Shown here: piece by piece, positions 1 through 10,839 of the stretch
Layout: each line of letters begins with the position of its first letter
Position numbering within the stretch: the stretch's first letter is position 1
Origin: Ustilaginoidea virens
Taxonomy: Eukaryota; Ascomycota; Sordariomycetes; Hypocreales; Clavicipitaceae
Reading direction: 5' to 3'
NCBI RefSeq assembly: GCF_000687475.1
Contig: NC_057318.1
Coordinates: 4,836,001-4,900,000, forward strand
DNA: 64,000 nt
Program-made: the position numbers and the translations under genes
Notes under the pieces: model-generated
Told to the model about the DNA's origin: nothing
What the model saw: only the letters and a program-made list of their open reading frames with translations
The model's database searches: none

Positions 1-1905
1 TGGCTCAAGGCGAGCAGGAGTGGGAGCAGAGGGCGGAGAGGATCCTCAAGGGCGAGCAGCCTCACGAGTGGGATCTTCTCGAGGAGAGAGGATACATCAA
101 GGATGTTGCTGGGTACGCTCATGACCATCCTGGCAGTGTTCCCGAGACGGGGAAAGCAAGCAACCTCGTCAAAACCGCAAGATTGCCTGCCGCCTTTCTT
201 TGCTGACGCCGAGAGTGTACGCCGTACGCCGTACGCCGTACGTAGAACCCCCGAAACGATCAAGGAGATTATGCGCATCAAGAGAATCGGCGTCTATGTC
301 GGCGTGGACCCTACCGCCGACTCGTTGCACATTGGGCACCTGCTCCCCTTCATGCCTCTCTTCTGGCTGTGGTTCCACGGCTACCCTGCCGTGACGCTCC
401 TGGGCGGCGCTACCGCGCGAATCGGCGACCCGACCGGCCGAGTGCAGGGCCGCGAGCCTCTGTCCAACGCGGATATATCTAAAAATGTCGCCAAGATCCA
501 TTTCCAGCTCACGCGCTTATGGGCCAACGTGGTCACCCTGCGAGACAAGTACGGATACGCAAAGGACTGGGCGGCCAAGCGTCATCTCCTCAACAACAAC
601 ATGTGGCTGCAGGGCCTGACCGTCTACGATTTCACCAAGCGGGTGGCTAGGCAGACCAGGATCGGGCCCATGCTGTCGCGCGACACGGTGAAGCGCAGGC
701 TGACCGAGGGTGACGGCATGTCCCTGGGCGAGTTCATGTATCCGCTGTTCCAGGGATGGGATTTCTGGCACATGTACAACAAGCTTGGCATCCAGATGCA
801 GATTGGCGGCTCCGACCAGTACGGCAACATTGTGGCGGGCATCGAAGCCCTCAAGGTCATCCGGGAAAGCGAGGAGGCGCCGCACGACAGGATGCCCGCC
901 GGATGGAAGCACGAACCCGTCGGATTCACGGTACCGCTTCTGCTCGACTCTGCCGGCGTCAAGTTCGGCAAGAGCGCTGGCAACGCCGTATGGCTGGACG
1001 AGTTCAAGACATCTGCGTACGATCTGTACGGATACTTTATGCGCCGACGGGATGACGAGGTCGAGAAGCTGCTCAAACTCTTCACCTTCCTGCCAATGGC
1101 CAAGATCCAGGAGGTCATGATGCAGCACAAACTGGATCCGCACAAGAGGGTCGCCCAGCACACCCTCGCGTTCGAGGTTCTGTCTCTGGTTTACGGCTCC
1201 CAGAAAGCCCTCCAGGAAGCTCAGCAGCACAAGTTCCGGTTCGGCGGCGAGTTGCCGCGCGTAGTCTACGAGCCCTCCGAGGAGAGCGGCATCATCACGC
1301 CGAATAATGCGCCGCGGAGCGACATTCAGCTTCCCAGATCCGTCATGGACCTCTCGCCCGCCAAGTTGCTCTTCGCCACCGGTCTAGCCAGCAGCAGCAG
1401 TGAAGGCCAGCGACTAGTCATGCAGCAGGGTGCATACGTCGCCGCTCAGCCGGGACAATTCCGAGGTCTCGTCCCGGGCAATCTATCTTGGACTCCCATG
1501 AAGCTGTGGTTCCCCAAGGAAACAGCAAAGTACCTCATTGACGACAAGCTCCTCATCTTGCGCAAGGGCAAGCACAATGTTCGCATCGTGGAGCTGGTGT
1601 CTGACAAGGAATGGGCCGCCAGCGGGAAAATATACCCAGGGCAACCCTACACCGGCATCATACGACGCACCATGCAAGCGTTGAAGAAAGACGCCGAGAC
1701 TACGGGGCAGAAACTTACAGCGTTTCAGCTCAGGAGGCTGGCGGAACAAGAGACTGGCGAGCGGGAGAGGTTGATGGTGGCCAATAACCCTGATATTGAG
1801 CTACCTAGCAAGCATGAGCTACGACAGAGGACCAAAGAGCGACAAGGGAGGTTGACACCAGATTGGGTTAAAAGAGGGAAGCAGAAGCCTAATCGTGAGG
1901 AGTAA
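1..1905 (+). CDS. Mitochondrial tyrosyl-tRNA synthetase (CYT-18-like), 5' end outside window
   Basis: Class I aminoacyl-tRNA synthetase that charges mitochondrial tRNA-Tyr. I read two exons: up to 112 (frame starting at base 3) and 246-1905, with a 133-nt intron (113-245, GTACGC...GTACGTAG, CTGAC branch near 203). Splicing joins ...KDVAG to TPETIKE without a frame break, whereas reading straight through meets a stop near 200. The HIGH motif is seen in DSLHIGHLLP, the KMSKS loop as KFGKS, and the tyrosine-site signature in GGSDQYGN. The C-terminal third is basic and would carry the tRNA-binding domain. The text resembles the Pezizomycotina mitochondrial enzyme family to which Neurospora CYT-18 belongs, which also helps splice mitochondrial group I introns; that second role is inferred from family only. 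The start codon and targeting peptide lie left of the window. It converges with NPR2, 250 nt away. The intron carries an ACGCCGT repeat. Confidence 0.93.
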   Translation, partial: WLKASRSGSRGRRGSSRASSLTSGIFSRREDTSRMLLGTLMTILAVFPRRGKQATSSKPQDCLPPFFADAESVRRTPYAVRRTPETIKEIMRIKRIGVYVGVDPTADSLHIGHLLPFMPLFWLWFHGYPAVTLLGGATARIGDPTGRVQGREPLSNADISKNVAKIHFQLTRLWANVVTLRDKYGYAKDWAAKRHLLNNNMWLQGLTVYDFTKRVARQTRIGPMLSRDTVKRRLTEGDGMSLGEFMYPLFQGWDFWHMYNKLGIQMQIGGSDQYGNIVAGIEALKVIRESEEAPHDRMPAGWKHEPVGFTVPLLLDSAGVKFGKSAGNAVWLDEFKTSAYDLYGYFMRRRDDEVEKLLKLFTFLPMAKIQEVMMQHKLDPHKRVAQHTLAFEVLSLVYGSQKALQEAQQHKFRFGGELPRVVYEPSEESGIITPNNAPRSDIQLPRSVMDLSPAKLLFATGLASSSSEGQRLVMQQGAYVAAQPGQFRGLVPGNLSWTPMKLWFPKETAKYLIDDKLLILRKGKHNVRIVELVSDKEWAASGKIYPGQPYTGIIRRTMQALKKDAETTGQKLTAFQLRRLAEQETGERERLMVANNPDIELPSKHELRQRTKERQGRLTPDWVKRGKQKPNREE

Positions 1906-2155
1906 TCACTCTTGCCCAAGTCGGGTGGCTGCTCCGTCGATTGCGCTCTTTTCGTATACTGTTGTGTGTACTGTTATATTAGCCTGTAGATTAAGAAAAG
2001 AGGTGTTTGGGGTCCGGATACCAGAGGAATAGGAAGTGGTGAGGGAAAGCGACGGTGAACGTGAGGCCTCTCAACTTTTGGGGTCGAAAGAAAAAATTAC
2101 GTGAATAAAAAGAGGTTGAGCGACGTTTGGCGTCATTTCGTCTCTATGGTACTGT

Positions 2156-3585
2156 TCATCTATACAGCACGGTGAGATCTCCCTTTGGAACAGGCAGCAG
2201 TTTCAACTTGTCCATGATCTCGTCGTTGGTCAGATTCTGCTCAGTAATAATCTGATCAAAGTGGTGATTTCCATCGGTATACTTCTGCAAGGAGTCGCCT
2301 CCCGGTATCGGGCGGCTTTGGCCTGTTGCCAAAGCAGCCAAATATTGCTTGGACAAGACATACTTGTGTACCCGGTACAAGCACCCCTTTATTATGCCGA
2401 ATTGCACGAATCGGCGGACGTCAACGTAGCGAAGCACATCGAATCCATTCTCCTGGCTCATCATGATCCACTCCTTGACGCTCTTGCTTGGGGCCAACGA
2501 GGTCATGAGCTTGATGAGATGGTAGTTGCTGACTCTGGCGTGGCCATGAGACACGTAGCCCGCACACTCCTCCACGATGCCGTCGACGTTGCGAATAAAG
2601 TCGTGTATGCCAGGGCGCGGCGCGTAGCAGGAGCTGAAAAAGAAGGTGTCGATGAGAATAATGGTGTCGTAATAGAGGAGGTGACGTAGCGCAACCTTGG
2701 CCAGGTCCAGCGACACAGAGGCCGAGTGAGCGATGCGCCTGACATCAGAGACACCGTCGATCTTGGCAATTACTTTCTGGAGGGTGAGATCCCACGTCGG
2801 ATCGATGATTTCGGAAAACTTGACTTTGGCGACAGGAACGTGCCATCCTTTGACAGTGGGCGGGGTGCGGTGATGGGGGAAAAGCTTCATATTGATGGTG
2901 TTGGCTTCGTCTGAGGAGGAACTCTTTTTTCAGTAAATTGATTTTGCTCAGCAGACACAATCAAACAGACTTTCCAGAAAGGGTGGACTGAAGATGGTTG
3001 GCGCAAAAGCAACCAAGGGCGACGAGGAAGGAAGACGTACCGACAGGGATCATGCATTCGCCGTAATTGTTCAAATCTTCCTTGACAATCTCCAGCAGAC
3101 TCTCAATGGGCCTCCGCGATTCACGGGCTCTCAAGCCATCGCCCTCGCCTTGGCTGAGATACTCATTCTGCTTTTCCATTTCTGCAAAGGTTTCTGCAAG
3201 ATACCTGACGACGCCCTCGTAAGGGGTCTGGTCGACGTCGGCTTCAATGAGAAGGCCAAAATTAAAGATGAACTCATTGCGACGGTACTTGGTGTGGGCG
3301 ATGACCACGGGGTAGCCCAAGACGATGTACTTGCCGTCTGGGGAGTTTATGGTCACGTAGCGGTTGCAAAAGGCTTGCCGAGGGATGATGTACTCCCGCA
3401 GAACGTCGAAGTCGACCAGCGGCTGACGAGTGCTCAACTCAGAGGCGGTGATACATCCTGGAGGAGACTGAGCCACGATTTGGGGACCTGCGGAATAGTA
3501 AGCAAATGATTTTGGTTCGAGTGCAAAGGGGGCATACTATACCTTGTTCGGGGAAAAACCTGGCGTAAAAAATTCCTTGCATCAT
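2156..3585 (-). CDS. NPR2: NPR2, nitrogen permease regulator 2 (GATOR1/SEACIT subunit)
   Basis: Subunit of the GATOR1/SEACIT complex, which with NPR3 and DEPDC5/IML1 restrains TORC1 at the vacuole when amino acids or nitrogen are short. Three exons: 3543-3585, 3041-3487, 2156-2910. The introns are 3488-3542 (55 nt) and 2911-3040 (130 nt), both GT...AG, and the phases join correctly to 414 residues, close to the family's usual size. The start is the MMQGIFYARFFPEQG line, the conserved N-terminus of the family; longer readings upstream are proline-rich and unlike it. Other recognisable blocks are VAQSPPGCI, KYRRNEFIFNFG in the longin-like part, HVPV, DLTLQKV, and the C-terminal winged-helix part ending LLPVPKGDLTVLYR. 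A periodic G-rich tract lies 39-80 nt upstream of the start. Its 5' flank is shared with divergent DSK2. Confidence 0.93.
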
Positions 3586-4118
3586 GTTGGTGCCGGGAAT
3601 GACGAAGGGATGAGAAGGATCATGGGGGCACCGGGGGACCGGGGGACCGGGGGACCGGGGGGGGGCCTTTGGGAGCGCTTGCAACGGGGCGAGCTCACGG
3701 TCTCATGGTTGAGGCGCTCATCATGGTATATCGGCAGCCGGGATGCTGGGACTGGTGGTGGTTGTGATGACGTTGGGGGTTGGCAAGGGTCAAGGCAGGT
3801 TGGCTGGTTCGAGCTTCAGAGCGGGTTGTAGTTGGCTGGATGGGATTGATGGTTTGCAGCTGCGGACTGGATCAACGTGCAGGGTGCCTCGAGGTAGCAG
3901 CTAGCTGTCGTGGGCGTCTGCACCTAGATTAGGTACCTACCTATGTACCTTACCTAGGTACCTAAGGTAAGTACTTTGGGACCCCAACAGCAGGAGCCAA
4001 GACCAAGCCTGATGCCGACTTTGCACCATGCACTACCCGAGAACCGTGAATTTATTACGTGACTAATTGGAAATATTGATTTTGCTCTACTCTCCTTACT
4101 TTTTTCTTTCCTCTGTTT

Positions 4119-4150
<32 letters not shown>

Positions 4151-5027
4151 CCCCGCGAGGGGACGTGGTATTTTGGTCTGGGTTGTATCGACCATTTTGG
4201 GATCTCGGCAAAGACCGAGTAAGGTATGCAAGTACCGAGGAACCTACCAAGCAGGCGGTACCCTTTGGTTTCTTCCCTAGAAAGAGAAGGAGCAGACAAC
4301 AAGAGCGGATAATTCGAGCAGGAGCAACGGATTCTAGAGTCCCAGAGTCTCGGCTGACATTACACAAGTATGATCACGGTCAGCCCACGTCGCCTGGTCG
4401 GCCCACCAAAACAACCTCAATTCAACAGCTAGGTACCTACCAGACCAGACCAGACAGACCAGACCCGCTACCAGGTACCTACCTTACCTACCTCCTAAGG
4501 TACCTGGTAGGCACATACCTCCAGGTACTTACTCACTCTGTACCTCTGCACCAGCCCATCCCATCACTAAATACATATGTACATACATACCTAACCTACC
4601 TACCTCATACATACACACCCAGACGCACACGACCCAGTCAGCAAACACCAGTCCCGTCACCACCACCACCACCCACTTTATTAGCACCTCGCACCCACCA
4701 ACGACCGGGTTTGCGCTGCCTTTCCTGGGGCCCGCGGCGCTACCTGCTCTTGGCCGACTCTTCTGTCCCTATCTCTCGGCTTCCACGCTTGCACTGTACC
4801 TCTGTTCGCGCATCTTGCTTGTCGTGCTCAGGCTAGTGTCTGGTGTGCCTTTTCTTCCCACCTCCCGACTCCCCCTCCCCCTCCCTGCGTCCCCGGCACC
4901 CTGTGCTGCATTCGATCTTGGACGATCCCGCTGACGAACCCGCGCCCTTTTTGCTGTTCAACCCTTTGCTCGCAGCCAGCCAAAGCCAGGAAGCAACAAA
5001 CGGACAAAGATCGCTCTGCCCTCAAGT
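3586..5027. promoter_or_regulatory. Divergent intergenic region NPR2 / DSK2
   Basis: No coding sequence is supported here. The region holds the G-rich tract at 3624-3665, clusters of AGGTACCT/GTACCTAC words at 3931-3975 and 4431-4535, a 27-nt T run at 4124-4150, and pyrimidine-rich DNA with CCACC repeats at about 4640-5020 that is probably the DSK2 promoter and leader. Open frames here are low-complexity and unconvincing. Confidence 0.6.
3624..3665 (+). repeat. G-rich 8-nt tandem repeat, potential G-quadruplex
   Basis: Five G tracts lie at 3624-3628, 3633-3637, 3641-3645, 3649-3653 and 3657-3665. From 3633 on they have an 8-nt period (CCGGGGGA) with three-base ACC loops. This spacing matches the consensus for an intramolecular G-quadruplex. 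The G-rich strand is the template strand of NPR2. Confidence 0.75.
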
Positions 5028-6419
5028 ATGACCGCCATGGCCGACGTTGCCGAGCCGAGTGGCGATGCGCAGGTTACCTTCAAGGTCAAGACGTCTTCGG
5101 ACCGCAACCATACCCTCACCATGGCCGAATCAGCAACGGTTCTGGAACTCAAGACCAAGCTGGCTGGCGAGGAGTTCGAGAACATACCCATCGAAAGGCA
5201 ACGGCTCATCTACTCGGGGCGCGTCATGAAAAATGACGATACCCTTGGCACCTACAGGATAAAGAACAACAACACCATCCACATGGTCAAAAGTGCTGCG
5301 AGCAACCCAGCCCAGACCTCGGCTTCCGGCCCGACCCCAAGGGCTGTCCCGGAGAGCATCTCAGCAGGCACCAACCCCAGCGACCCCTTGGCTGGTCTTA
5401 CTGGCGCTCGCTACGCCGGCCATCAAATCAACCTGCCCGGGATGGACATGTTTGGACCGGATGGTGGTGTATGTCTCCTTGCCTCTTTCCCTGTGTGCAA
5501 TGCACGTCTCGGGAGTTTTCGTTGAATAAGCTGGCTGACCTTGCTCCCTCACTTTTCCTTTTAGATGGGCCCTCCTATGGACGAGGAACGTATTCAGCGC
5601 ATGATGTCGGACCCAAATGTTCAGCAGTCCATGAACGAAGCCTTAAGCAACCCTGACTTTGTCAACATGCTCATCGAGTCGAATCCCATGCTTCGAAACA
5701 TGCCCAATGTCCGGGAGATTATATCCTCACCGTTCATGCGACAGATGTTGACCGACCCCCAGATGATGAGCCAAGCTATGCGCATGCAACAAAACATGCG
5801 TGGCAACGAGTCCTCCTTTCCTGCGCCGGGAGCCACTGACACAACGCCCACTGGCGCTACGGCCGGCAGTGCGTCGGACGGTGTGAATACCGATCAGCAG
5901 CAGAACTTGTTGATGAATCCCTTCATGATGCCCGGCATGATGGGGAGCGCTGCAGGTAACAATGGCCCGAATGACATCAACATGGCTCAAATGCTTCAAA
6001 CCCTAAGCAGCATGGGCATCAATCCCGTGGCTGCTCCGGCATCAACCGCACGCTCGGGCACTCCTGGCGACGGGCAAGGAAACGCTCAAGGATCGCAGCC
6101 TCACGATGCCCAGAATGCTCAGAACAGCCAGGGTGCAGCCAATCCCTTTGCGGCTCTGTTCCCTCAAGGTGGGGGCAACGCCGCCAACATTTTCGGAATG
6201 AGTCCCGAGATGATGCAGCAAATGATGCAGATGCTGGGCGGCGCCCCTGCGCCTACTTCGCCGCCCGACGACCGACCTCCCGAGGAGAGATACGCAGAGC
6301 AGCTCCGCCAATTGAACGACATGGGGTTTTACGACTTTGACAGAAACATTGCCGCCCTTCGACGGAGCGGAGGTAGCGTGCAAGGAGCCGTGGAGCACCT
6401 GCTGAGTGCTACTGATTAG
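5028..6419 (+). CDS. DSK2: DSK2/ubiquilin, UBL-UBA proteasome shuttle
   Basis: Shuttle that binds ubiquitylated clients through a C-terminal UBA domain and the 26S proteasome through an N-terminal ubiquitin-like domain; acts in nucleus and cytosol. Exons 5028-5468 and 5565-6419, intron 96 nt (GTATGT...TTTTAG), phase 0, giving 431 residues. The UBL spans about residues 14-90 (VTFKVKTSSD... LIYSGRVMKNDDTLGTYRI). The middle holds STI1-like segments rich in Met, Asn and Gln (RIQRMMSDPNVQQSMNEAL, NPMLRNMPNVREI, MLTDPQMM). The last 45 residues are a UBA domain (YAEQLRQLNDMGFYDFDRN... GAVEHLLSA). There are two close ATGs (5028 and 5037); the upstream one is used here, but the second has the better context. 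The middle region is methionine-rich, as is usual in this family. Confidence 0.95.
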
Positions 6420-8006
6420 AGACTCGGTCAGCTGAACTGGTGGTGAATCGCTCCTGCTTCATTTTTTTTCCTTTTTTTTTTCCCCCCATCGTCAAAAAAA
6501 AAAGGAGGAGGGATTCTAGCAGGATAGGGGGAAGTTGGGGGAATCCTAGCGAAGAAGAATTAACGAGGGATGATGAAGTAGGCTTGTAAGATGGGCGGCC
6601 CCGACGCTTCGGAAAAAGCAGAACGGGCGGGTGCCGGGATTGCAGAGGAAATTCCCTCAGCATGCCAACGCGGGTGTCTTTTCCGACGAGGAACGATTCA
6701 TGGTATAAGTTGAGCACTAGAAGCGATATCTGTCACGTGCACTCAGTCAGGATAGGCATCAAGATTGAAAACAATGATGACCATTGCCACACACTCTAGG
6801 GGTGTGTATACATCGCAAACATGACGTCTCCAGGCGTGTGCAGCAGCAAATCTTGGGCGCTATCCAGGTGATCAGTGCAACCAGGCCGGTCGGGTGCATC
6901 ATGTATCATGTGTGGGTGCTGGTGCTGTGCAGGAGATGTATCAGTTCCGACCGATGTCGAGCTGCTCAGCGCAACCAACTGTCTGATGGACCAGTCGTTT
7001 CCAGCAACAAACCCCCTCCAGCCGGCCAGACCGACGGAGCAATCCGTCCAAATGAAATGTGCCAACTGCCGTAGCAAGCCCAAGCTTCTTCACCCCGCAA
7101 GGCATCCGTCACGCGAGCCGGCTTCACTGCGCGCAAGGCGGGACGAGAAGCGCCGGCTAGCAACATCACGGCCGGGGGCCGACGGCTCCCCAGGCTGGGG
7201 GGGCGACTACGAGCGGACCGGGACTTGTCTACGACTCGCCTCGGTGCGAATGGACCGACGGATGCGACACCTCAGTTGGGCGGTTGTCGTCGGCGGGCGA
7301 GGCGGCATCGAAGGGCGGATCGGGACCAAAAGGGCGTTGCTGGGGAGCAGCGCTTCGCTAGGGCGAGCGGCGGTCGTGAACGGCGCTCCGGTCCGTCAGG
7401 CTGCTCCCCGGCCGAGCGGGGTCCAACTTACCGAGAGGGTGGACGACCAGATCGCTTTGCTGTGGAGGAGGGTCTGGGCGAGACGATATGCTGAGGACGA
7501 GGGGGCGGCGACAAGGGCACGGTGGACGATCAAGTGTGTCCGTCGTGGAGACTGCTCGCGGTACCAGCTACCAGGTTTGCAAAAGCGAAAAAAAAAAGGC
7601 ACTGTTGGCGTTGGTGGGCACGGTTTCGCAATCTGCGTCGAGTATGCTACCTCGGGTACCTAGATGAAGTGACTGAGGAGATCGCAACTATCTTTGCGGT
7701 CTGGTGGTCTGGGTCCCTGCTCGAGTCTTGCCCCCCCGCGAAGCCGAGACGGAAGCTGCTCCGTACGTGGCGCGATAAGCCAGTTTCACGACGCTTGAGC
7801 TTCCGCTCGGGATTGGCGGTACGACTGGGACAATGAGTGGCTGCGCATGCCAGAGGGGTCTTCGGGTCTGCTCATCGGCAAGACTGGACTGTGTGGTACA
7901 CTATTTCATTGTACGTTTTCGATGCTGGCACCAACATCCCCCTGGCAGGCCGCCAGCCCTCGACACTGCCTCCAAATCGTGACGCCTGCAGTGAAGAAGG
8001 CTTGGC

Positions 8007-8049
<43 letters not shown>

Positions 8050-8307
8050 GCGTCCATTGGCAGAATCTACAAAACAGCATCGTAGTAAACATGTCAGCGC
8101 ATATGAGGGAGGGGGGGCACGGGGGTTGTTTCAAAAAGAACCTGCTCCCATCACACGTACCATATTTTCACATTGCATCTTGGGGTTTTGCTCAGATTGC
8201 GCGCACGCTCTCGTTCTTTGCCATGGTCTTGAAACCGGCTTGTTTTTGCCGCTGGTCTCCCGTCTTCCCCTCGCCTTATTTTTGGGGGGCCGTCTGGCGC
8301 ATCCCAT
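6420..8307. other. Gene-free stretch between DSK2 and SVP26
   Basis: No gene is supported. The first 100 nt include T/A runs typical of a 3' UTR. From about 7090 to 7560 the DNA is GC-rich and gives open frames in several phases, including one of 262 codons at 6875-7663, but the translations show Arg/Gly-rich noise without a domain. A 40-nt A run lies at 8008-8047. Confidence 0.5.
8008..8047 (+). repeat. A40 homopolymer
   Basis: Uninterrupted run of 40 A, the longest homopolymer in the window. It is not next to a coding remnant, so a retroposed cDNA tail is not supported; slippage expansion or assembly uncertainty are simpler explanations. Confidence 0.9.
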
Positions 8308-9116
8308 TCACGGTCGTCCGACGGCACCCGAACCCGCAATCTCGCCAATAGCACCGCGCACATGGTCAACCAGAGCCTTCACCATACCCTGAGGCCTGGC
8401 CTTGCCGTCCATCCCACGGACGGGCTCCGAGCCCATGGTCGGAAGCACATTGTCGCCGGCGGACAGGCTCACAAACAGGGCAAACGGGACGAGCCAGACG
8501 CAAAGGCCAAAGTACGACGCTATCATGGAGAAGCTGGGCACAGAGGCAGCAGACCCATAGTACGGCGGCTGCTGGTACGCCTGGGCCTGGCTGTGCGAGA
8601 AGTGGCGAAACCAGACGTAGTGGTCGGCCAGGACCAGCACTGAATGTTTGCAAGCACACAGACTGGTTAGCCGATGGGGCGTCCCCTGAAGGAGGGCATC
8701 TCGTCACGGGGGCCGGGGGGTTGGTTGTGGGGGGAAGGAAGCTTGGCCGCAAAGCTCAATGGCAGCTGCAAAGCCTTGGGGGAGGGGGGAAGAGAAAGGG
8801 GGCCCTTCGTACCGCAGGACAGGAGAAAGAGGGGATCAGACAGCTTCACAAAGGGGAAGCGTCGCATGTTGCCCAGGTACACGACGTGGGCGAAGACGCT
8901 GAGGAGCGTGGGCCCAAAGGGGAACCCGTCGAACAGCCACAGGGCGAGCTGGGTGGCGATGATGGTGTAGACAAGCCGGGTCAGCAGACGCTTGGCGACG
9001 ACCGTGTGCTCTTCCACGAGCTCCGACAGGTAGTATAGGCCGGAGGCGATGGCGAGGGTGAGGAAGCAGAAGCCCATGATGGCTCCGGCGTAGCCGATGA
9101 GCGGCAGAACCCACAT
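8308..9116 (-). CDS. SVP26: SVP26/TEX261-family ER-Golgi membrane protein
   Basis: Small multispanning membrane protein of the early secretory pathway. In yeast, Svp26 is a COPII cargo adaptor that carries Golgi mannosyltransferases out of the ER. Exons 8813-9116 and 8308-8639; intron 173 nt (GTACGA...TTCAG); the junction reads DPLFLLSC|VLVLADHYVWFRHFS, and the product has 211 residues. Four hydrophobic segments are visible: MWVLPLIGYAGAIMGF onward, LVYTIIATQLALWLF, the LLSVFAHVVYLGN region, and FGLCVWLVPFALFVSL. The signature SGLYYLSELVEEHTV follows the first segment, and YLGNMRRFPFVKL is the conserved cytosolic loop. The ATG at 9116 is chosen because family members begin MW.LPLIGY; upstream in-frame sequence is Ser/His-rich. 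It is divergent from BUD23, with 776 nt between starts. Confidence 0.93.
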
Positions 9117-9892
9117 GTTTAGCTGAGGACGAGTGTCGAGATGGGACCGGCGCGACGAGGACCTGGAGTCTGGTTGGTGGTGTCTGGTGATGTCTGGTGG
9201 TGGTGATGAGCTGATGTGCTGGCAGGAAACAAACTGGAGATGGCTGGACAGCTGAATGTCCGGACAGAAGAACATGAAGCTTGAGCCTTTCTAGGGGCAC
9301 CTCCTGTGGGGGGGGCTTGAGTGGGCCAGAGGACATGACACGTTCAAGCTGGCATGTGCTGTCAGGTACGGAGTACGCGGGGCACGTCCAGATACCTAAG
9401 GTAGGTACCTAACCTAGGAGGTAGGTAGGTACCTAATGACTGGAGGTACTTGGCGTTCCATGAGCGCAGCTTGTTTCACCGTGCAAGATCAACAACACGG
9501 CAAAAGGATGCTCGAATGCACGGCGAGAGATGGTCGGCAGCTTGGAATGACTGGCAATGCAACGCCTGCACGCAGCCATTCCGCTCCATCCATCCATCCA
9601 TCCATCACCTGTCTCGCAGCAGCCCTCTCTCCGGGCTTCCTCGCTGGTTTCCAGATTCTGGGTGATGCAATCGCCCGAGGCGAGCTTATCGATAAGCCGG
9701 ACAGCCTGTGTCCCCCTCAGGGCCGAAAAAAAAACTAAAAAAAAAAAAAAACTCAAAAATCAAAAACGAAAAACCCCCTTCGCCCATAGAGTCATGGACA
9801 TTGCCGTGGCAGAGCCATCATCATCATCACCATCATCACCATTAGCAATAGCCTTCATGCCATCGCCTCCCTGAAACCACCATCCTCACGCC
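9117..9892. promoter_or_regulatory. Divergent promoter region SVP26 / BUD23
   Basis: Intergenic DNA between two outward-facing genes. It contains a GTACGGAGTAC word at 9366-9376, an AGGTACCT-type cluster at 9392-9436, a CCAT tandem near 9590-9605, A runs at 9724-9752 and an ATC/ATCACC triplet repeat near 9820-9845. No coding region is seen. Confidence 0.6.
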
Positions 9893-10839
9893 ATGTCTCG
9901 CCCCGAGGACACTCTGTACGTGCGACGCTGACTCGACTCCAAGCCTTCCCCCCCCCCCTCCTCCTCCCCAAGCTGACTTTCTTTCTTCTTCTTTTGTTTT
10001 CTTCGCCCGCTCCCAGCGCCGCCGACGTGCACTACGACGACGCCGAAGCTCGCAAATACACCACGAGCTCCCGCATCCAGACCATCCAGGCGTCCATGAC
10101 CCGCCGCGCCCTCGAGCTGCTCGACCTCAAGTCGCCCTCGCTCCTGCTCGACATCGGCTGCGGCAGCGGCCTCTCGGGCGAGATCCTGTCCGCCGTGGAC
10201 CCCGGCGCCGGCGGCCCCCACGCCTGGGTCGGCATGGACGTCTCGCCCTCCATGCTCGACGTCGCCCTCCAGCGCGACGTGCAGGGCGACCTGCTCCTCG
10301 CCGACATGGGGCAGGGCGTGCCCTTCCGCCCCGGCACCTTTGACGCCGCCATCAGCATCTCCGCCATCCAGTGGCTCTGCAGCGCCGCCAGCAGCGACAC
10401 GTCGCCCGCCGGCCGCCTCGCCCGCTTCTTCGACGGCCTGTACGCCTCCCTCAAGCGCGGCGGCCGCGCCGTCTGCCAGTTCTACCCCAAGAACGAGGCC
10501 CAGCGCAACATGATCACCCAGGCCGCCGTCAGGGCCGGCTTCGGCGCCGGCATCCTCGAGGACGACCCGGGCACCAAAAACGTCAAGCTCTACCTGGTCC
10601 TGACGGTCGGGAGCGCCGCCGTGCCGGGGGCCGCTGCCGACATTACCGGCGTCGTGGCCGGCATGGACGGCGTCGATATACTGGATGCTCGGAGGAGGCT
10701 CAAGACGAGCAGCAACGCTGCCTTGAAGAAGGGCAGCAAGGCGTGGATTGTCAAGAAGAAGGAGCAGCTGGAGAGGAAGGGCAAGGTGGTCAAGGCAACT
10801 TCCAAGTACACCGGGCGCAAGCGAAGAGTGGTTTTTTAA
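9893..10839 (+). CDS. BUD23: BUD23, 18S rRNA (guanine-N7) methyltransferase
   Basis: S-adenosylmethionine-dependent methyltransferase that methylates a guanine at N7 of 18S rRNA during 40S subunit maturation; works in the nucleus with Trm112. The first exon has only 23 nt (9893-9915, MSRPEDT plus two bases), then a 101-nt intron (GTACGT...CCCAG, with AGCTGAC branch), then 10017-10839; 281 residues. The SAM motif I is DIGCGSG at residues 53-59, the acidic motif follows as VGMDVSPSML, and FDAAISISAIQWLC matches the family motif IV. The C-terminus is the basic WBS-type tail (KKKEQLERKGKVVKATSKY...) ending in RRVVF. The spliced start is preferred because the N-terminal PEDTLAADVHYDDAEARKY is the conserved opening and the unspliced frame has no suitable ATG. 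Converges on the lysyl-tRNA synthetase gene. Confidence 0.94.

Noticed and set aside
6875..7663. 262-codon open frame on the + strand
   Set aside because: It lies in GC-rich DNA where stops are rare, has no domain, no good start context and Arg/Gly-rich noise; other frames are equally open.
8008..8047. A40 run as the tail of a retroposed gene or LINE
   Set aside because: No cDNA-like coding remnant, no target-site duplication and no reverse-transcriptase fragment could be seen beside it.
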